30,649 bases of DNA. It comes from a virus. Made by a program: the position numbers and the translations under genes. Shown piece after piece: positions 8,383 through 17,354 of the stretch. Under the pieces are notes generated by a model that saw only the letters and a program-made list of their open reading frames with translations, did no database searches and was not told where the DNA came from. The stretch is taken from IMG/VR virus record IMGVR_UViG_3300020474_000066, positions 1 to 30,649 of that record; one strand, 5' to 3'. Position 1 is the first letter of the stretch; each line of letters starts with the position of its first letter.

Positions 8383-9127
8383 GGTTTACAGAGTCCATTT
8401 CATCTGTTGGACGCCTCCACTTGGTTTCACGACGGTCATAGTCCCATCCACCGATCAAATAATATTCATTGTTACCTGGATAGTCTTCAGGACTGTCTCC
8501 TTCATACACGACGTGGAGTTTTTCTTCGTGATCTAATGGATTAATGTAACGTGCTGCCCAAATTTCATAATAGCAGTGAATATTTGCTCCAGTTCCAGAT
8601 TTAATTTTAACTGTCTTGCCCCATTCAATTCCTTCAACAATAAGATCTTGTGAATATCCAATCTGAGTTAGAGTAACAGTGATGGTTTCTGGATCAACAA
8701 TTCCATCCCAGTATTCAGGAAGTTCAATCTTATTAGAATCCTTCAAAGTTCCACGGACATAAATTCCTGCCTCTGGTCCCTCTGCAATGACATGACGAAT
8801 TCTTTTCTTCTCATCTTTAAAATGTGGAATATCAAATGCACCACCGATAGTCTTTGCTGATGTAGCACTACCATTAAAAACTGGTGCAGTAACACTGGTT
8901 GAGAAATTAGCAATATTGCCAGTGAGTGTTAGGTTTATTTGAAAATTGTCAATCTGTGCATTCCTATGATACCACGGAACACATGCGTCTTTTGGATAAT
9001 CATCTTCACCTTTATTTCCATACCAAATAAATTCTGGGTTTGTTACTGGTCTACCCCAACCACCTGCTTTTTGGCTGCAATCCTTTGATTTTGGTGAGGG
9101 TACAAATTCCTTTGCTGGTTCTGACAT
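8366..9127 (-). CDS. Tail-fibre-associated structural protein, paralogue of next gene (253 aa)
   Basis: This 253-residue protein has a strong ribosome-binding site (AAGGAG, 8 bases before the ATG). Its C-terminal ~145 residues (FDIPHFKDEKKRIRHV, GPEAGIYVRG, LPEYWDGIVDPETITVTLTQIG, CYYEIW, YEGDSPEDYPG) align block by block with the adjacent 253-residue protein. This domain resembles one I associate with tail-fibre-type proteins of marine phages. The N-terminal half differs: it has GWGRPVTNPEFIWYGNKGEDDYPKDACVPWYHRN and an N-terminal Pro/Lys segment. The last codons overlap the early promoter of the next island. The structural role is inferred from its position at the end of the tail-tip operon. 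Confidence 0.75.
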   Translation of the reverse strand: MSEPAKEFVPSPKSKDCSQKAGGWGRPVTNPEFIWYGNKGEDDYPKDACVPWYHRNAQIDNFQINLTLTGNIANFSTSVTAPVFNGSATSAKTIGGAFDIPHFKDEKKRIRHVIAEGPEAGIYVRGTLKDSNKIELPEYWDGIVDPETITVTLTQIGYSQDLIVEGIEWGKTVKIKSGTGANIHCYYEIWAARYINPLDHEEKLHVVYEGDSPEDYPGNNEYYLIGGWDYDRRETKWRRPTDEMDSVNLDKDS

Positions 9128-9139
9128 GATTAAATCTCC

Positions 9140-9901
9140 TTAAACTTTTCCTGATTGTAAGTATTCACTATTGTCTCCTGGATAATCCTCAGGTGACGTA
9201 CCTTCATATTCTGCGATGTTTCTTTCACAGTCCTGTCTCTCACCATAGATGTGATAGAAACAGTTGATTGGCATACCTCCATGTGCTTGAAGATATACTT
9301 TCGCCTCATCAATTCTCTTTACGATAACATTCTGATGAGCACCAATCGGAGTTAGATTGACCGTAATTGTGGTCCAATCAACTAATCCTTTCCAATATTC
9401 TGGAAAGAAAATTTCGGTTTTGTTTGTTACTCTACCTCTAATATATACGTCTGCTGTTGGTGCTTCAGGTGCAACATGTCTCAGTCGCCAATCTTTTTTA
9501 GTTGGGTGAGGAATATCAAAGTCTTTTTTTGCTGCTAGAATATTTCCAGCATAATCAAAGACAGATATTCCAGAAACAGTTCCGCCTGCCTGAATTCTAA
9601 AATTAACATCAAGGTTACCCAATACACCTGCATTAGGAGACACCATCAATGAATATGGATTGCTCAATCCAAGTGGTAATGCTCCCGGTGCAAATGCTGG
9701 AATCGAATCACTGTTGGTCAACGGACCAATATTTGTTCCTGCAAATGGGAATGGAAAATGTAATGGTGATCCAACAACAACTGGACCTTCGATACCTGCC
9801 GATCCATTTACTCTAGTAACACCTTCACCAATGGCAGGGAAAATGCCCGTACCACATTTTAATTGTCCGCCTACATTGGCATCGTCTAAATTAAATGACA
9901 T
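9140..9901 (-). CDS. Tail-fibre-associated structural protein, paralogue of neighbour (253 aa)
   Basis: This 253-residue protein follows the spike candidate gene with only two bases between stop and start. The N-terminal ~125 residues are Gly/Pro/Ala/Ser-rich and beta-like. The C-terminal domain (FDIPHPTKKDWRLRHV, APTADVYIRG, FPEYWKGLVDWTTITVNLTPIG, NCFYHIYGERQD, YEGTSPEDYPGD) is clearly paralogous to the C-terminal domain of the gene that follows. The identical total length of the two genes is probably coincidental, because their N-terminal halves do not align. A tail-tip or short-fibre component is likely. No enzyme motif was seen. Confidence 0.75.
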   Translation of the reverse strand: MSFNLDDANVGGQLKCGTGIFPAIGEGVTRVNGSAGIEGPVVVGSPLHFPFPFAGTNIGPLTNSDSIPAFAPGALPLGLSNPYSLMVSPNAGVLGNLDVNFRIQAGGTVSGISVFDYAGNILAAKKDFDIPHPTKKDWRLRHVAPEAPTADVYIRGRVTNKTEIFFPEYWKGLVDWTTITVNLTPIGAHQNVIVKRIDEAKVYLQAHGGMPINCFYHIYGERQDCERNIAEYEGTSPEDYPGDNSEYLQSGKV

Positions 9902-9903
9902 GT

Positions 9904-10536
9904 TTATACTTGATTTTGTTGTTGTTGATATCTTTGACCACCGACTTTAGTGTCTTTAACGGCACATGCATCACTGACTCCACGAATAACAGAACCATAG
10001 ATTTTGAGGCAACTATTTCCAACAACTTCGGTGATACCTGCTGAAGCAATTTTAGTGTTAACCTTTGATGAAAGAAGAACTTTCTTTGCATCTACAGAAA
10101 AATTTTCAGTTGCACTAACTCTAATGTTACCTTTATCAACTGAACCTCCTACAGCAATAAGTTCAATATCGGTTGCCTGCAATCGTATTTTACCATTTGT
10201 GGCGATAATGTCAATGTTACCGTTCTTGGCATTGATCATGCAAGCATCATCGCTTTCCTCTCTATTACTTCCACACTCAACCTGAAAGTTTCCAGGACTC
10301 ATGATTGTGGTCCAACCTGTCCTCTGCCCATCTTTATCCATGGACATAAAATGTTCACCATCAGAAGCAGCAAGCATAATATCAGATGTTACATCTGCTT
10401 TCTTATGAATTTTACCAAAAGCAATTGACCCGTGGTCATTGCCATATTTAATGGCAGTAAAGTTCTGCTTTAAGTTATTGCCACCCCCAGATTTCTTAGG
10501 CAACCTATCATTACTAGTGGTGGGATTAGTTGGCAT
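9904..10536 (-). CDS. Candidate separate tail-spike needle (beta-helical, gp5 C-terminal-like, 210 aa)
   Basis: This 210-residue protein has a Lys/Asn-rich head. From about residue 120 it becomes a ladder of roughly eight-residue strands with alternating hydrophobics: GNIDIIAT, NGKIRLQA, TDIELIAV, GNIRVSAT, ENFSVDAK, KVLLSSKV, NTKIASAG, ITEVVGNS. This is the pattern of the intertwined triple-stranded beta-helix that forms the needle of T4 gp5 and VgrG proteins. The gp5-like hub protein encoded upstream lacks such a needle, so this protein may supply it as a separate chain. The C-terminus is Gln-rich (RYQQQQNQ). The fold is inferred from the repeat pattern. A membrane-puncturing function is a hypothesis. 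Confidence 0.6.
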   Translation of the reverse strand: MPTNPTTSNDRLPKKSGGGNNLKQNFTAIKYGNDHGSIAFGKIHKKADVTSDIMLAASDGEHFMSMDKDGQRTGWTTIMSPGNFQVECGSNREESDDACMINAKNGNIDIIATNGKIRLQATDIELIAVGGSVDKGNIRVSATENFSVDAKKVLLSSKVNTKIASAGITEVVGNSCLKIYGSVIRGVSDACAVKDTKVGGQRYQQQQNQV

Positions 10537-10561
10537 TTTTATATTATAATTTACTTACTAT

Positions 10562-13500
10562 CTAGATGAGATTTTGAGGAGTTCCTGGAATATTAAGGTT
10601 AGGATTGTTGCTATTGGCACTTGTACCCTGTCTAAGGATTGCAGAAGGTCTAGTGGTAACTCTATTAGCAATACTCTCTTGAAGAGTTGTATAAACAGGA
10701 ACCAATTCGCCAGTGGTTTCATAAATTCCAGCGAATAATCTACCATCTCTAGAGAATACACTACCATAGTAAGGTTTGCCATTGACATAACCATTTTGTG
10801 TAAGACCAACCAAATCTGTAACTTGGATTATGTCTTCAGGTGCAAATACTTCCTCTGGAACAACAGTTGTTTGCATAATAGGAGTTCCTCTAAATCCAAC
10901 TCCAGTCAAAGATGGTACATCAATTACAGGAGTATCTGTAACTCTAATTGCTACACCATCACCAGGGGTAGTAACACCACTACCACCCGTAGGAACATTG
11001 ATTTTTGTAATTCTACCAAAATTATCAACATCAATAGTAACAGGGATGTCGTTAATGAGTGCTATGTCATCTGGATCATAGTTAATACCCGGAAGAGTTG
11101 GTTCAACATCTTTAAGCGTAACTATTGTGGGAGTTCCTCCTGGTGGTATAAAAATGTGCCCATTTCCAGGTTCGTATACGGTGATATCAGTGACTACCCC
11201 TTTTCCTACAACAACTTTGGGGCAAGGTGGTGGGATCAACATTGCAGATATTCCAACAGGATTGGTTGTCCATGGGAATGATTTCTCAGAGATAACAACA
11301 TCCTTCATAATTTTAAGAGCAAATCCAGTTGGATTATTACCTGCCAACACATTTCTATTCAACCGTATATTATTACAAACAACCTTTATCTCATATTTCC
11401 CTGCAGAAAGTTCGGCATATGTGGGACTAGCTTCTCCTCTAAAATCAGATTTAGACTCTGCAATTTTATTACCGTTAATGTAAAGAATTGCTCCGTCATC
11501 AGATTGGAATAGGAATTTGTATTGTCCAGACTCAAAGAAATTAACATCTTTCCAAATATATGTGTTATCTCCAAGATGATTTCCACTATCTAAATTAATT
11601 GGAGGGATAAAAGGTGACACAGCATTTCGCTGCATGAACTTACTCCAAAGTCTAACTGCCGCTCCAGACTTAATAACAAACAATCTAGGTCCAGAGTAAG
11701 TAACAGATCCTTGTGCTTTTACTTGTGTAGGATTACTATCTCCTTCAACTTTAAACGTAAGATCCCAAGTGTTCCTCTTTTGAGTTCCTTTACCAGAAGT
11801 TCCTTGAACACCCTTTCTCTTATTTGATGGAGTAAACTCACCAACACTAGCGCGAATCTGAATGTCATCATTGTCATTTACGGACCCAATAATATCAGCA
11901 AAGATTACGTCAGATGCATTTGGGGATTCTTTAGCACCCTTATCTTTACTCTTACCAAATGATCCTCTTTTTAATGTTCCTTGCTCTGGAACTAAGTCAG
12001 TAGAACCCTTAGAACCCTTAGTGGTTGAAAGTGTTTGATCTTGTTCACCTTTTTGACCACTTTGTCTCCAAGTTTTACCACCTATTTTAATACTTTTGAC
12101 AGCAACACCAGCAGTTCTGGGATTATCATCCCATTTAAGCCTGATGGTGACATCACCGTTTCCATTTGTTAATAATTTTTTACCATCATCAGAGAACTTA
12201 GCACTTACTCCAGGAGAAGTTGATATGATAGTAAACTTAGCATTAGCATCACTACCATCACCATCTCTTAATTTTAAGGTGTCATTTTGATTTGTACTAT
12301 TTTTACCCGAAACCTCAATACTATTCACGGGTCCTTGGTTTGCTGAATTCAATCCATCAAATTCTAATGGATATTCTTGTTTACCTGAGTTAAGTTTACC
12401 AGTAGCAACCGCCTGAACTTTATAGTTCATACCTGGAAGAACTTTTACTTGTCTTGAGTAATTGTAGTTACCTTTAGTCTCTTTTGGTTTAAATGTAAAA
12501 CTATCCTTTCCATCCTCAGAAGTAAATACGAAATTGATTTGCTTATTACTTTTTGATCCTTGCCCATAGACATCAAAATCAACGGGAACTCTTCCCTGAG
12601 GAACTTTATTATTTCTCCAATCCTGGGTACTAAAGATTTTTTTCTCTACTTTCTTTTGCTTAAGAGTCTTTTGATTCTCAACTTCAACAGTAATGGTATG
12701 CTTACCTTCATCTAAGTAGAACTTATGCATTGGCGGAGATGTCTCTCTAAATCCTGCCAACCTTCCTTGTGGTACATCCGCAGGAGCAGAGAATGTCGCA
12801 GTAGGGAAATAACCTCCGCGCATTCTTTCTGCACCATCAACTAAAATTCTTCCTCCATTATCAACAGTTCCTTTGAGTGCGTAGAAACCTGCATGAGGAA
12901 TGTCAATATTCCAAGTGTTTTTATAAACAATTCCACCACCATCACTATTGATTGTTCCCAAAGGAGGAATTGGTGAGATGGCAAATCTATTCATGAATTT
13001 AGACCACGACCTTGATCCATCGCTAAATTTATGAGTAACAGGCCACCACTTTTCGTTACCTCCAGAGAATCTAGTAGTCCATGTTGGATTATCTGGACAT
13101 CTACCTTCGCTAATTGGTTTGGGTGAAATAGGAATGGGTGGAAGAGGTGCATCAATAGTGAATGCTGCTCCCATTGGATTTTGATTCCAGGTTCTAGGTG
13201 AAATCCTAGTAGTTTCAATGACATCTGCCCTAATCCTAATGGCAAGTGCCATTGGATTGAGTCCCTTATTAGGTGCTCCCTGCTTATTTTTTATTTTGAC
13301 AATAGAAAGATCTGCATTCTCATCAAATCCATTACCAATATTATCATCATATTCAATTGTCCTTCCATTATTTTTTATAATAGATCCTGTTCCTCTAGAT
13401 GATCCAATAGTTTCTATAGGATACTCTCTTCCTGCCTCAAATATATCAGACCCAGTAATTATTTCTTTTTCTTTATACCTATTTCCAGATCTCCTTCTAG

Positions 13501-16500
13501 ACAGAAGAACATAATCATTTGGTGGACGACCAATTTTAACTTTAGATGCAAAGACTCCGGACACTCTTGGATTATCATCTACTCTTAACTTAAAACTAAT
13601 CTCTGCAGTTCCAGATCCATCCACTTTAAGATAATTTTTACCACCACGATTTACAAATCTTGCAGAGATATTAGATCCATCCTTTTGTCCATAAGACTTT
13701 CTGCCACTAAAACCAAAATCACCACCAGGTTTTTGATAAAGTTCTGCTCTGATTCTATACTGACCTTTCTTAAAGAATCTAGTGTAAGTGCTCTTTCCAG
13801 TTGCCCTGTTACTACTACCAACAAACCCATCCTTTTCAATAATAACTTCATCTCCCCCATCATCAACATTTTTCAGTCCATTACCAATTCCCATAGCACC
13901 AACACCAGAGCGATTGCCAATGAATAGTTTCACTTTATCATCAACTTCTATTTCAATCTGATAATTACCATCAGCAGGGAAAGTGATGTGTTCCCAGCGA
14001 ATTACATGAGTTCCATCATAATCTTCATTCTTTTTGGTGACTGTGTTGAAGGGGCAGATTCCATATGCATTTAAAAACGAAGCATTACCGTAGAGATTTG
14101 TTCTCCAAAGTTTTCTATCTGCCTTGCCAATATAATCCGTAGTATTAAAGATTTCAGTTACATTTGTTCCAGAATCTTTAGGTTTTAATGATGATTTTGC
14201 GTTTACTGTAAAAGTAAGATCCCAAGTGCTTCTAGTTTGCTCACCCTTAGGTCCAGTTCCGGTAATCTTTCTTCTATTAGTTGGGACAAAAGTTCCTTCA
14301 CCACATCTCACTTGCATATCATCATTGTCATTTACAGACCCAACGATATCGGCAAAAATTACATTAGATCTAGTACCATTTTCTTTTTGTTTACCTTTTT
14401 TAAACGAATTTGATTTCAAAGTTCCTTGTTCTGGAACTAAGTTTACAGTTTGATCTCTACTTGTGGGTGCTTCTACTGCTTCAAATGTTACATCTTTAGT
14501 AACATCTCCATCCTCACCCCTTCTCCTAAAAGTAACTCCACCAATTTCAACAGAATCTAATGCAACTCCGGCAGTTCTTGGATTATCATCCCACTCTAAC
14601 TTGATTGTAACTTTACAATTACCTGTTGTAATTATTTGTGTGCCACTTCTACTAAATTTTGCTGTCCCGTTTCGCACATTCGTGATGCGAATAGAAGCAT
14701 TTGTATCATTACCATCACCATCTTTTAATTTAATTTTCTTACCACTATCCGTAACATCAATACTATTCACGGGTCCTTGGTTTGCTGCATTTAAATTTGT
14801 ATAGTTGACAGGAGTTCTTCTTTCCTTACTACTGACGCCTGAAACATTGCTTCCAACGGTAACAGTTTTGGTTTGACTACCTTTCTCATTAATTTGCTGA
14901 AAAACTTGTCCTCCTACTGTCAGTTTTCCTACTGCAAGTCCAGAAGTACTGGGGTTATCATCCCAACTAAACTTTAAGGTAACATCACCCGAACCTTTAA
15001 CCAAAAGTTCTGTTCCATCGCTAGAGAATTTGGCATTAACTCCAGGAGAAGATGACATAATTCTAAGTTGGGCGTTCTCATCAAAGCCATTGGTAGCATC
15101 ATCATCATATCTAATTCTTTTTCCACTATCATTAACTTCCAACCCAGAAGTGGAAGAATTGCCCGTGATTACTATAGGGAATTTTGTTTCGCTACTTGGC
15201 GATGGGGTATTCCCTTTAATTTTATGCGTTGCAGTAGCAACTGCTTGTACTTTGTATTGAGTGTTTGGAAAAACTCTTACTGTTTTCTTATAATCGTACT
15301 TACTACCTTTAAGTTCTTCTGGTTTAAATGTAAACGAATGCTTGCCATCCTCAGAAGTAAATACCATATTAATAGCAGTATTTTTCTTCGATCCTTGACC
15401 ATAGACATCAAAGTTTACAGGAACTTTTTTCTTCTCATCTTGTGTATTGTTTGTTACAGTAGTAGACACATTTGCTTTCTGAGGTACATTATACAGGTCT
15501 ACCTTAATTTTATGAACTCCTGCCTCAACAGTTTTTTTAATTACATTAGAAGGTAATGGATCTCCTCTAAAATGTTTTGCTTCCATGATGAGTTCATTAT
15601 CAAGATACATCTTACCAATGTTATCTGCCATTCCTCTGAAGACATATTCTCCCGCATAAGGGAAATCTTCTTCCCAATCAAAGGTACACCATCTACCCGC
15701 AAAATCGCTACCAGGAACATCTGATGCAGGAACAGGAGAAATAGCATAGTTGTTCATGAATGATGGTTTTATTTTCTTATCAGTACCAGCACCAGGTCCC
15801 TTAACATCAAATCTATATTCAAGGTCAGTTGTAGAATGTCCTTCAAATTTTCTTTCACCAGTCGCAATAAATCTACCTTGAGTTGCTCTGATTTGTAAAT
15901 CATCATTATCATTTGATGACGCAGTAAAGTCTGCAAATATAGTAGACCCTTTCTTATTATTACCTTTAATTTCTTTTGCATCTCTTCCAAATTTTCCAGC
16001 AAGACCTTGCTCAACTCCTTTCCCTTTAAAAGATCCTGAGGCAGTAATCAAATAAGTAGTGTTTACCTTTATCCTTTTCGTGACTTTAGTCTTGGTATTA
16101 TCTTTATAACTTTCTGCCTTGAATTGAAATTTATGGGATCCATCTTCCGAGACAAACCTAAACGTCATCCCTCTATCAGCTTGATTTCCACCTTGAGTGT
16201 AAACCGAAAATTCTACATCTTGATACTGGGTGTTGGGTCCTGATTTAATTTTTGAATCTCCATCCCACGCATGATGTTGTACGTCATGCTTTACTCTATC
16301 TTTCTTATTTCCAAATGCAACATTTAAAGGAGTCTCTTTTCTAGTAGACCACCAAGGATTTCTTAATTCTTTTAAATATTTTTGGTATCTTGCAATCTCA
16401 ATACCGATGGGATCCTTTGCAAAGGTAGCGTATAAAGATGGATCCCAATCTCCCAAGTCTTCTCCATTAGGACCTACTCTATTTCCATATCCAGTGAGTC

Positions 16501-17314
16501 CTGGGATCCCATTTGCAGGATCAAAATCATATATTTCAAAATCATCCTCACTATCATAAGTGATTAGTGTAGGAGATGTCGTTACACCAATCACTGATGT
16601 GGCAACAACTCCACTTCCTCTTCTATTTGGATCAATTACACTAACTTTTGGTGGACATCTATATCCAAATCCACCAGCAGTTACTACAATATCTAAAATA
16701 CCACCATCATTGCCAATAATAGGGACTGCAGCTGCACCAACACCACCACACCCAGAAATAACTACAATTGGACCTCCAGTACCAACCGTTCCAATACCAG
16801 TGGGAGCAGGTCCAAGTCCAGTTGGTATATCATCTACATTTCCACCACCATCGTCACCATTTCCACCACCATCGTCACCATTTCCACCACCATCGTCACC
16901 ATTTCCACCACCATCGTCACCATTTCCACCGCCAGTTGCATCTCGATCAGGTAGTTGTGCATATGGTCCACGAGGAAGAAAATTATGTGGATTTGAAGTA
17001 TTACCAGGACTTCCAGTTCCTATTGCAACAGCATCTCCAATAGTTTGTGGATTTAAACCAACTACTCCTTGACAAGTTCCATCCGCAGCAGTATTGCTTG
17101 GAATAATATCATCTGGTTTTAAATTATTAACATCATTTATATTAAAATATTTTACTCCATCTCTTGTTTGTACGATAAACGTGGTGCCAGGATTTTTAAA
17201 CGCATAATTATTAGCATCAAGGATGCTAACATTTTGTATATAACCTCTATCAGTTGAAATATACCCAACTGTAATATCTCTTTTTTGCGTTGGTCCGAAG
17301 ATATTAAACGACAT
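10562..17314 (-). CDS. Giant modular tail-fibre-like structural protein (2250 aa)
   Basis: This ORF encodes 2250 residues. The N-terminus (about 1-120) is followed by a GGGNGDD heptad tract (128-162) and then by repeated beta-modules. Type A starts with a VxFxVYxQG block (about 366-430, 631-695, 1576-1640). Type B has an FADxxxSxNDNDD block (about 436-505, 958-1037, 1773-1856). Type C has a DDNPRxxGV block (about 724-820, 850-944, 1213-1290, 1664-1762). Four segments resemble PA14-like domains (about 510-615, 1055-1195, 1400-1550, 1880-1985), with aromatic-rich strands such as WEEDFPYAGEYVFRG and KDVNFFESGQYKFLFQSDDGA. PA14-like folds are often carbohydrate-binding, so host glycan recognition is plausible. 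A GATAAATA late motif lies 33 bp upstream. I could not assign it to a named T4 gene. Confidence 0.85.
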   Translation of the reverse strand: MSFNIFGPTQKRDITVGYISTDRGYIQNVSILDANNYAFKNPGTTFIVQTRDGVKYFNINDVNNLKPDDIIPSNTAADGTCQGVVGLNPQTIGDAVAIGTGSPGNTSNPHNFLPRGPYAQLPDRDATGGGNGDDGGGNGDDGGGNGDDGGGNGDDGGGNVDDIPTGLGPAPTGIGTVGTGGPIVVISGCGGVGAAAVPIIGNDGGILDIVVTAGGFGYRCPPKVSVIDPNRRGSGVVATSVIGVTTSPTLITYDSEDDFEIYDFDPANGIPGLTGYGNRVGPNGEDLGDWDPSLYATFAKDPIGIEIARYQKYLKELRNPWWSTRKETPLNVAFGNKKDRVKHDVQHHAWDGDSKIKSGPNTQYQDVEFSVYTQGGNQADRGMTFRFVSEDGSHKFQFKAESYKDNTKTKVTKRIKVNTTYLITASGSFKGKGVEQGLAGKFGRDAKEIKGNNKKGSTIFADFTASSNDNDDLQIRATQGRFIATGERKFEGHSTTDLEYRFDVKGPGAGTDKKIKPSFMNNYAISPVPASDVPGSDFAGRWCTFDWEEDFPYAGEYVFRGMADNIGKMYLDNELIMEAKHFRGDPLPSNVIKKTVEAGVHKIKVDLYNVPQKANVSTTVTNNTQDEKKKVPVNFDVYGQGSKKNTAINMVFTSEDGKHSFTFKPEELKGSKYDYKKTVRVFPNTQYKVQAVATATHKIKGNTPSPSSETKFPIVITGNSSTSGLEVNDSGKRIRYDDDATNGFDENAQLRIMSSSPGVNAKFSSDGTELLVKGSGDVTLKFSWDDNPSTSGLAVGKLTVGGQVFQQINEKGSQTKTVTVGSNVSGVSSKERRTPVNYTNLNAANQGPVNSIDVTDSGKKIKLKDGDGNDTNASIRITNVRNGTAKFSRSGTQIITTGNCKVTIKLEWDDNPRTAGVALDSVEIGGVTFRRRGEDGDVTKDVTFEAVEAPTSRDQTVNLVPEQGTLKSNSFKKGKQKENGTRSNVIFADIVGSVNDNDDMQVRCGEGTFVPTNRRKITGTGPKGEQTRSTWDLTFTVNAKSSLKPKDSGTNVTEIFNTTDYIGKADRKLWRTNLYGNASFLNAYGICPFNTVTKKNEDYDGTHVIRWEHITFPADGNYQIEIEVDDKVKLFIGNRSGVGAMGIGNGLKNVDDGGDEVIIEKDGFVGSSNRATGKSTYTRFFKKGQYRIRAELYQKPGGDFGFSGRKSYGQKDGSNISARFVNRGGKNYLKVDGSGTAEISFKLRVDDNPRVSGVFASKVKIGRPPNDYVLLSRRRSGNRYKEKEIITGSDIFEAGREYPIETIGSSRGTGSIIKNNGRTIEYDDNIGNGFDENADLSIVKIKNKQGAPNKGLNPMALAIRIRADVIETTRISPRTWNQNPMGAAFTIDAPLPPIPISPKPISEGRCPDNPTWTTRFSGGNEKWWPVTHKFSDGSRSWSKFMNRFAISPIPPLGTINSDGGGIVYKNTWNIDIPHAGFYALKGTVDNGGRILVDGAERMRGGYFPTATFSAPADVPQGRLAGFRETSPPMHKFYLDEGKHTITVEVENQKTLKQKKVEKKIFSTQDWRNNKVPQGRVPVDFDVYGQGSKSNKQINFVFTSEDGKDSFTFKPKETKGNYNYSRQVKVLPGMNYKVQAVATGKLNSGKQEYPLEFDGLNSANQGPVNSIEVSGKNSTNQNDTLKLRDGDGSDANAKFTIISTSPGVSAKFSDDGKKLLTNGNGDVTIRLKWDDNPRTAGVAVKSIKIGGKTWRQSGQKGEQDQTLSTTKGSKGSTDLVPEQGTLKRGSFGKSKDKGAKESPNASDVIFADIIGSVNDNDDIQIRASVGEFTPSNKRKGVQGTSGKGTQKRNTWDLTFKVEGDSNPTQVKAQGSVTYSGPRLFVIKSGAAVRLWSKFMQRNAVSPFIPPINLDSGNHLGDNTYIWKDVNFFESGQYKFLFQSDDGAILYINGNKIAESKSDFRGEASPTYAELSAGKYEIKVVCNNIRLNRNVLAGNNPTGFALKIMKDVVISEKSFPWTTNPVGISAMLIPPPCPKVVVGKGVVTDITVYEPGNGHIFIPPGGTPTIVTLKDVEPTLPGINYDPDDIALINDIPVTIDVDNFGRITKINVPTGGSGVTTPGDGVAIRVTDTPVIDVPSLTGVGFRGTPIMQTTVVPEEVFAPEDIIQVTDLVGLTQNGYVNGKPYYGSVFSRDGRLFAGIYETTGELVPVYTTLQESIANRVTTRPSAILRQGTSANSNNPNLNIPGTPQNLI
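11747..16219 (-). repeat. Interleaved internal module repeats within the 2250-residue protein
   Basis: Diverged protein-level repeats recur in the order A-B-PA14-A-C-C-B-PA14-C-PA14-A-C-B (a fourth PA14-like segment lies beyond at about 11360-11680). Approximate spans are A at 16025-16219, 15230-15424 and 12395-12589; B at 15800-16009, 14204-14443 and 11747-11998; C at 14855-15145, 14483-14767, 13445-13678 and 12029-12325. DNA identity is recognisable between some copies, for example the stretch encoding VNSI preceded by NQGP near 12325 and 14767. The arrangement suggests duplication followed by divergence. Confidence 0.75.
16829..16933 (-). repeat. 21-bp tandem repeat encoding (GGGNGDD)5
   Basis: Five consecutive 21-bp units encode GGGNGDD four times and GGGNVDD once. 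The central units are almost identical at the DNA level, which suggests recent slippage expansion. The tract is a flexible acidic/glycine linker between the N-terminal region and the first beta-domains of the 2250-residue protein. Confidence 0.9.
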
Positions 17315-17346
17315 TCGGTGCTATAAATTACTGATCATCATAGTGG

Positions 17347-17354
17347 TATTTATC
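17347..17354 (-). promoter_or_regulatory. T4-type late promoter motif GATAAATA
   Basis: The minus strand reads GATAAATA 33 bp before the ATG at 17314, overlapping the stop codon of the gp5-like gene. It matches NATAAATA and would let the giant fibre gene be transcribed separately from the hub genes. Confidence 0.6.

Noticed and set aside
10537-10561. Sigma-70 type promoter before the spike candidate gene
   Set aside because: TATAAT is present on the minus strand, but no TTGACA-like -35 at the right distance was seen.
16829-16933. CRISPR-like array
   Set aside because: Units are direct 21-bp repeats without unique spacers and lie inside a coding frame.
16560-17072. Plus-strand Pro-rich ORF of 170 residues
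   Set aside because: Its PPPSSPF repeat is the complement of the GGGNGDD repeat on the minus strand.
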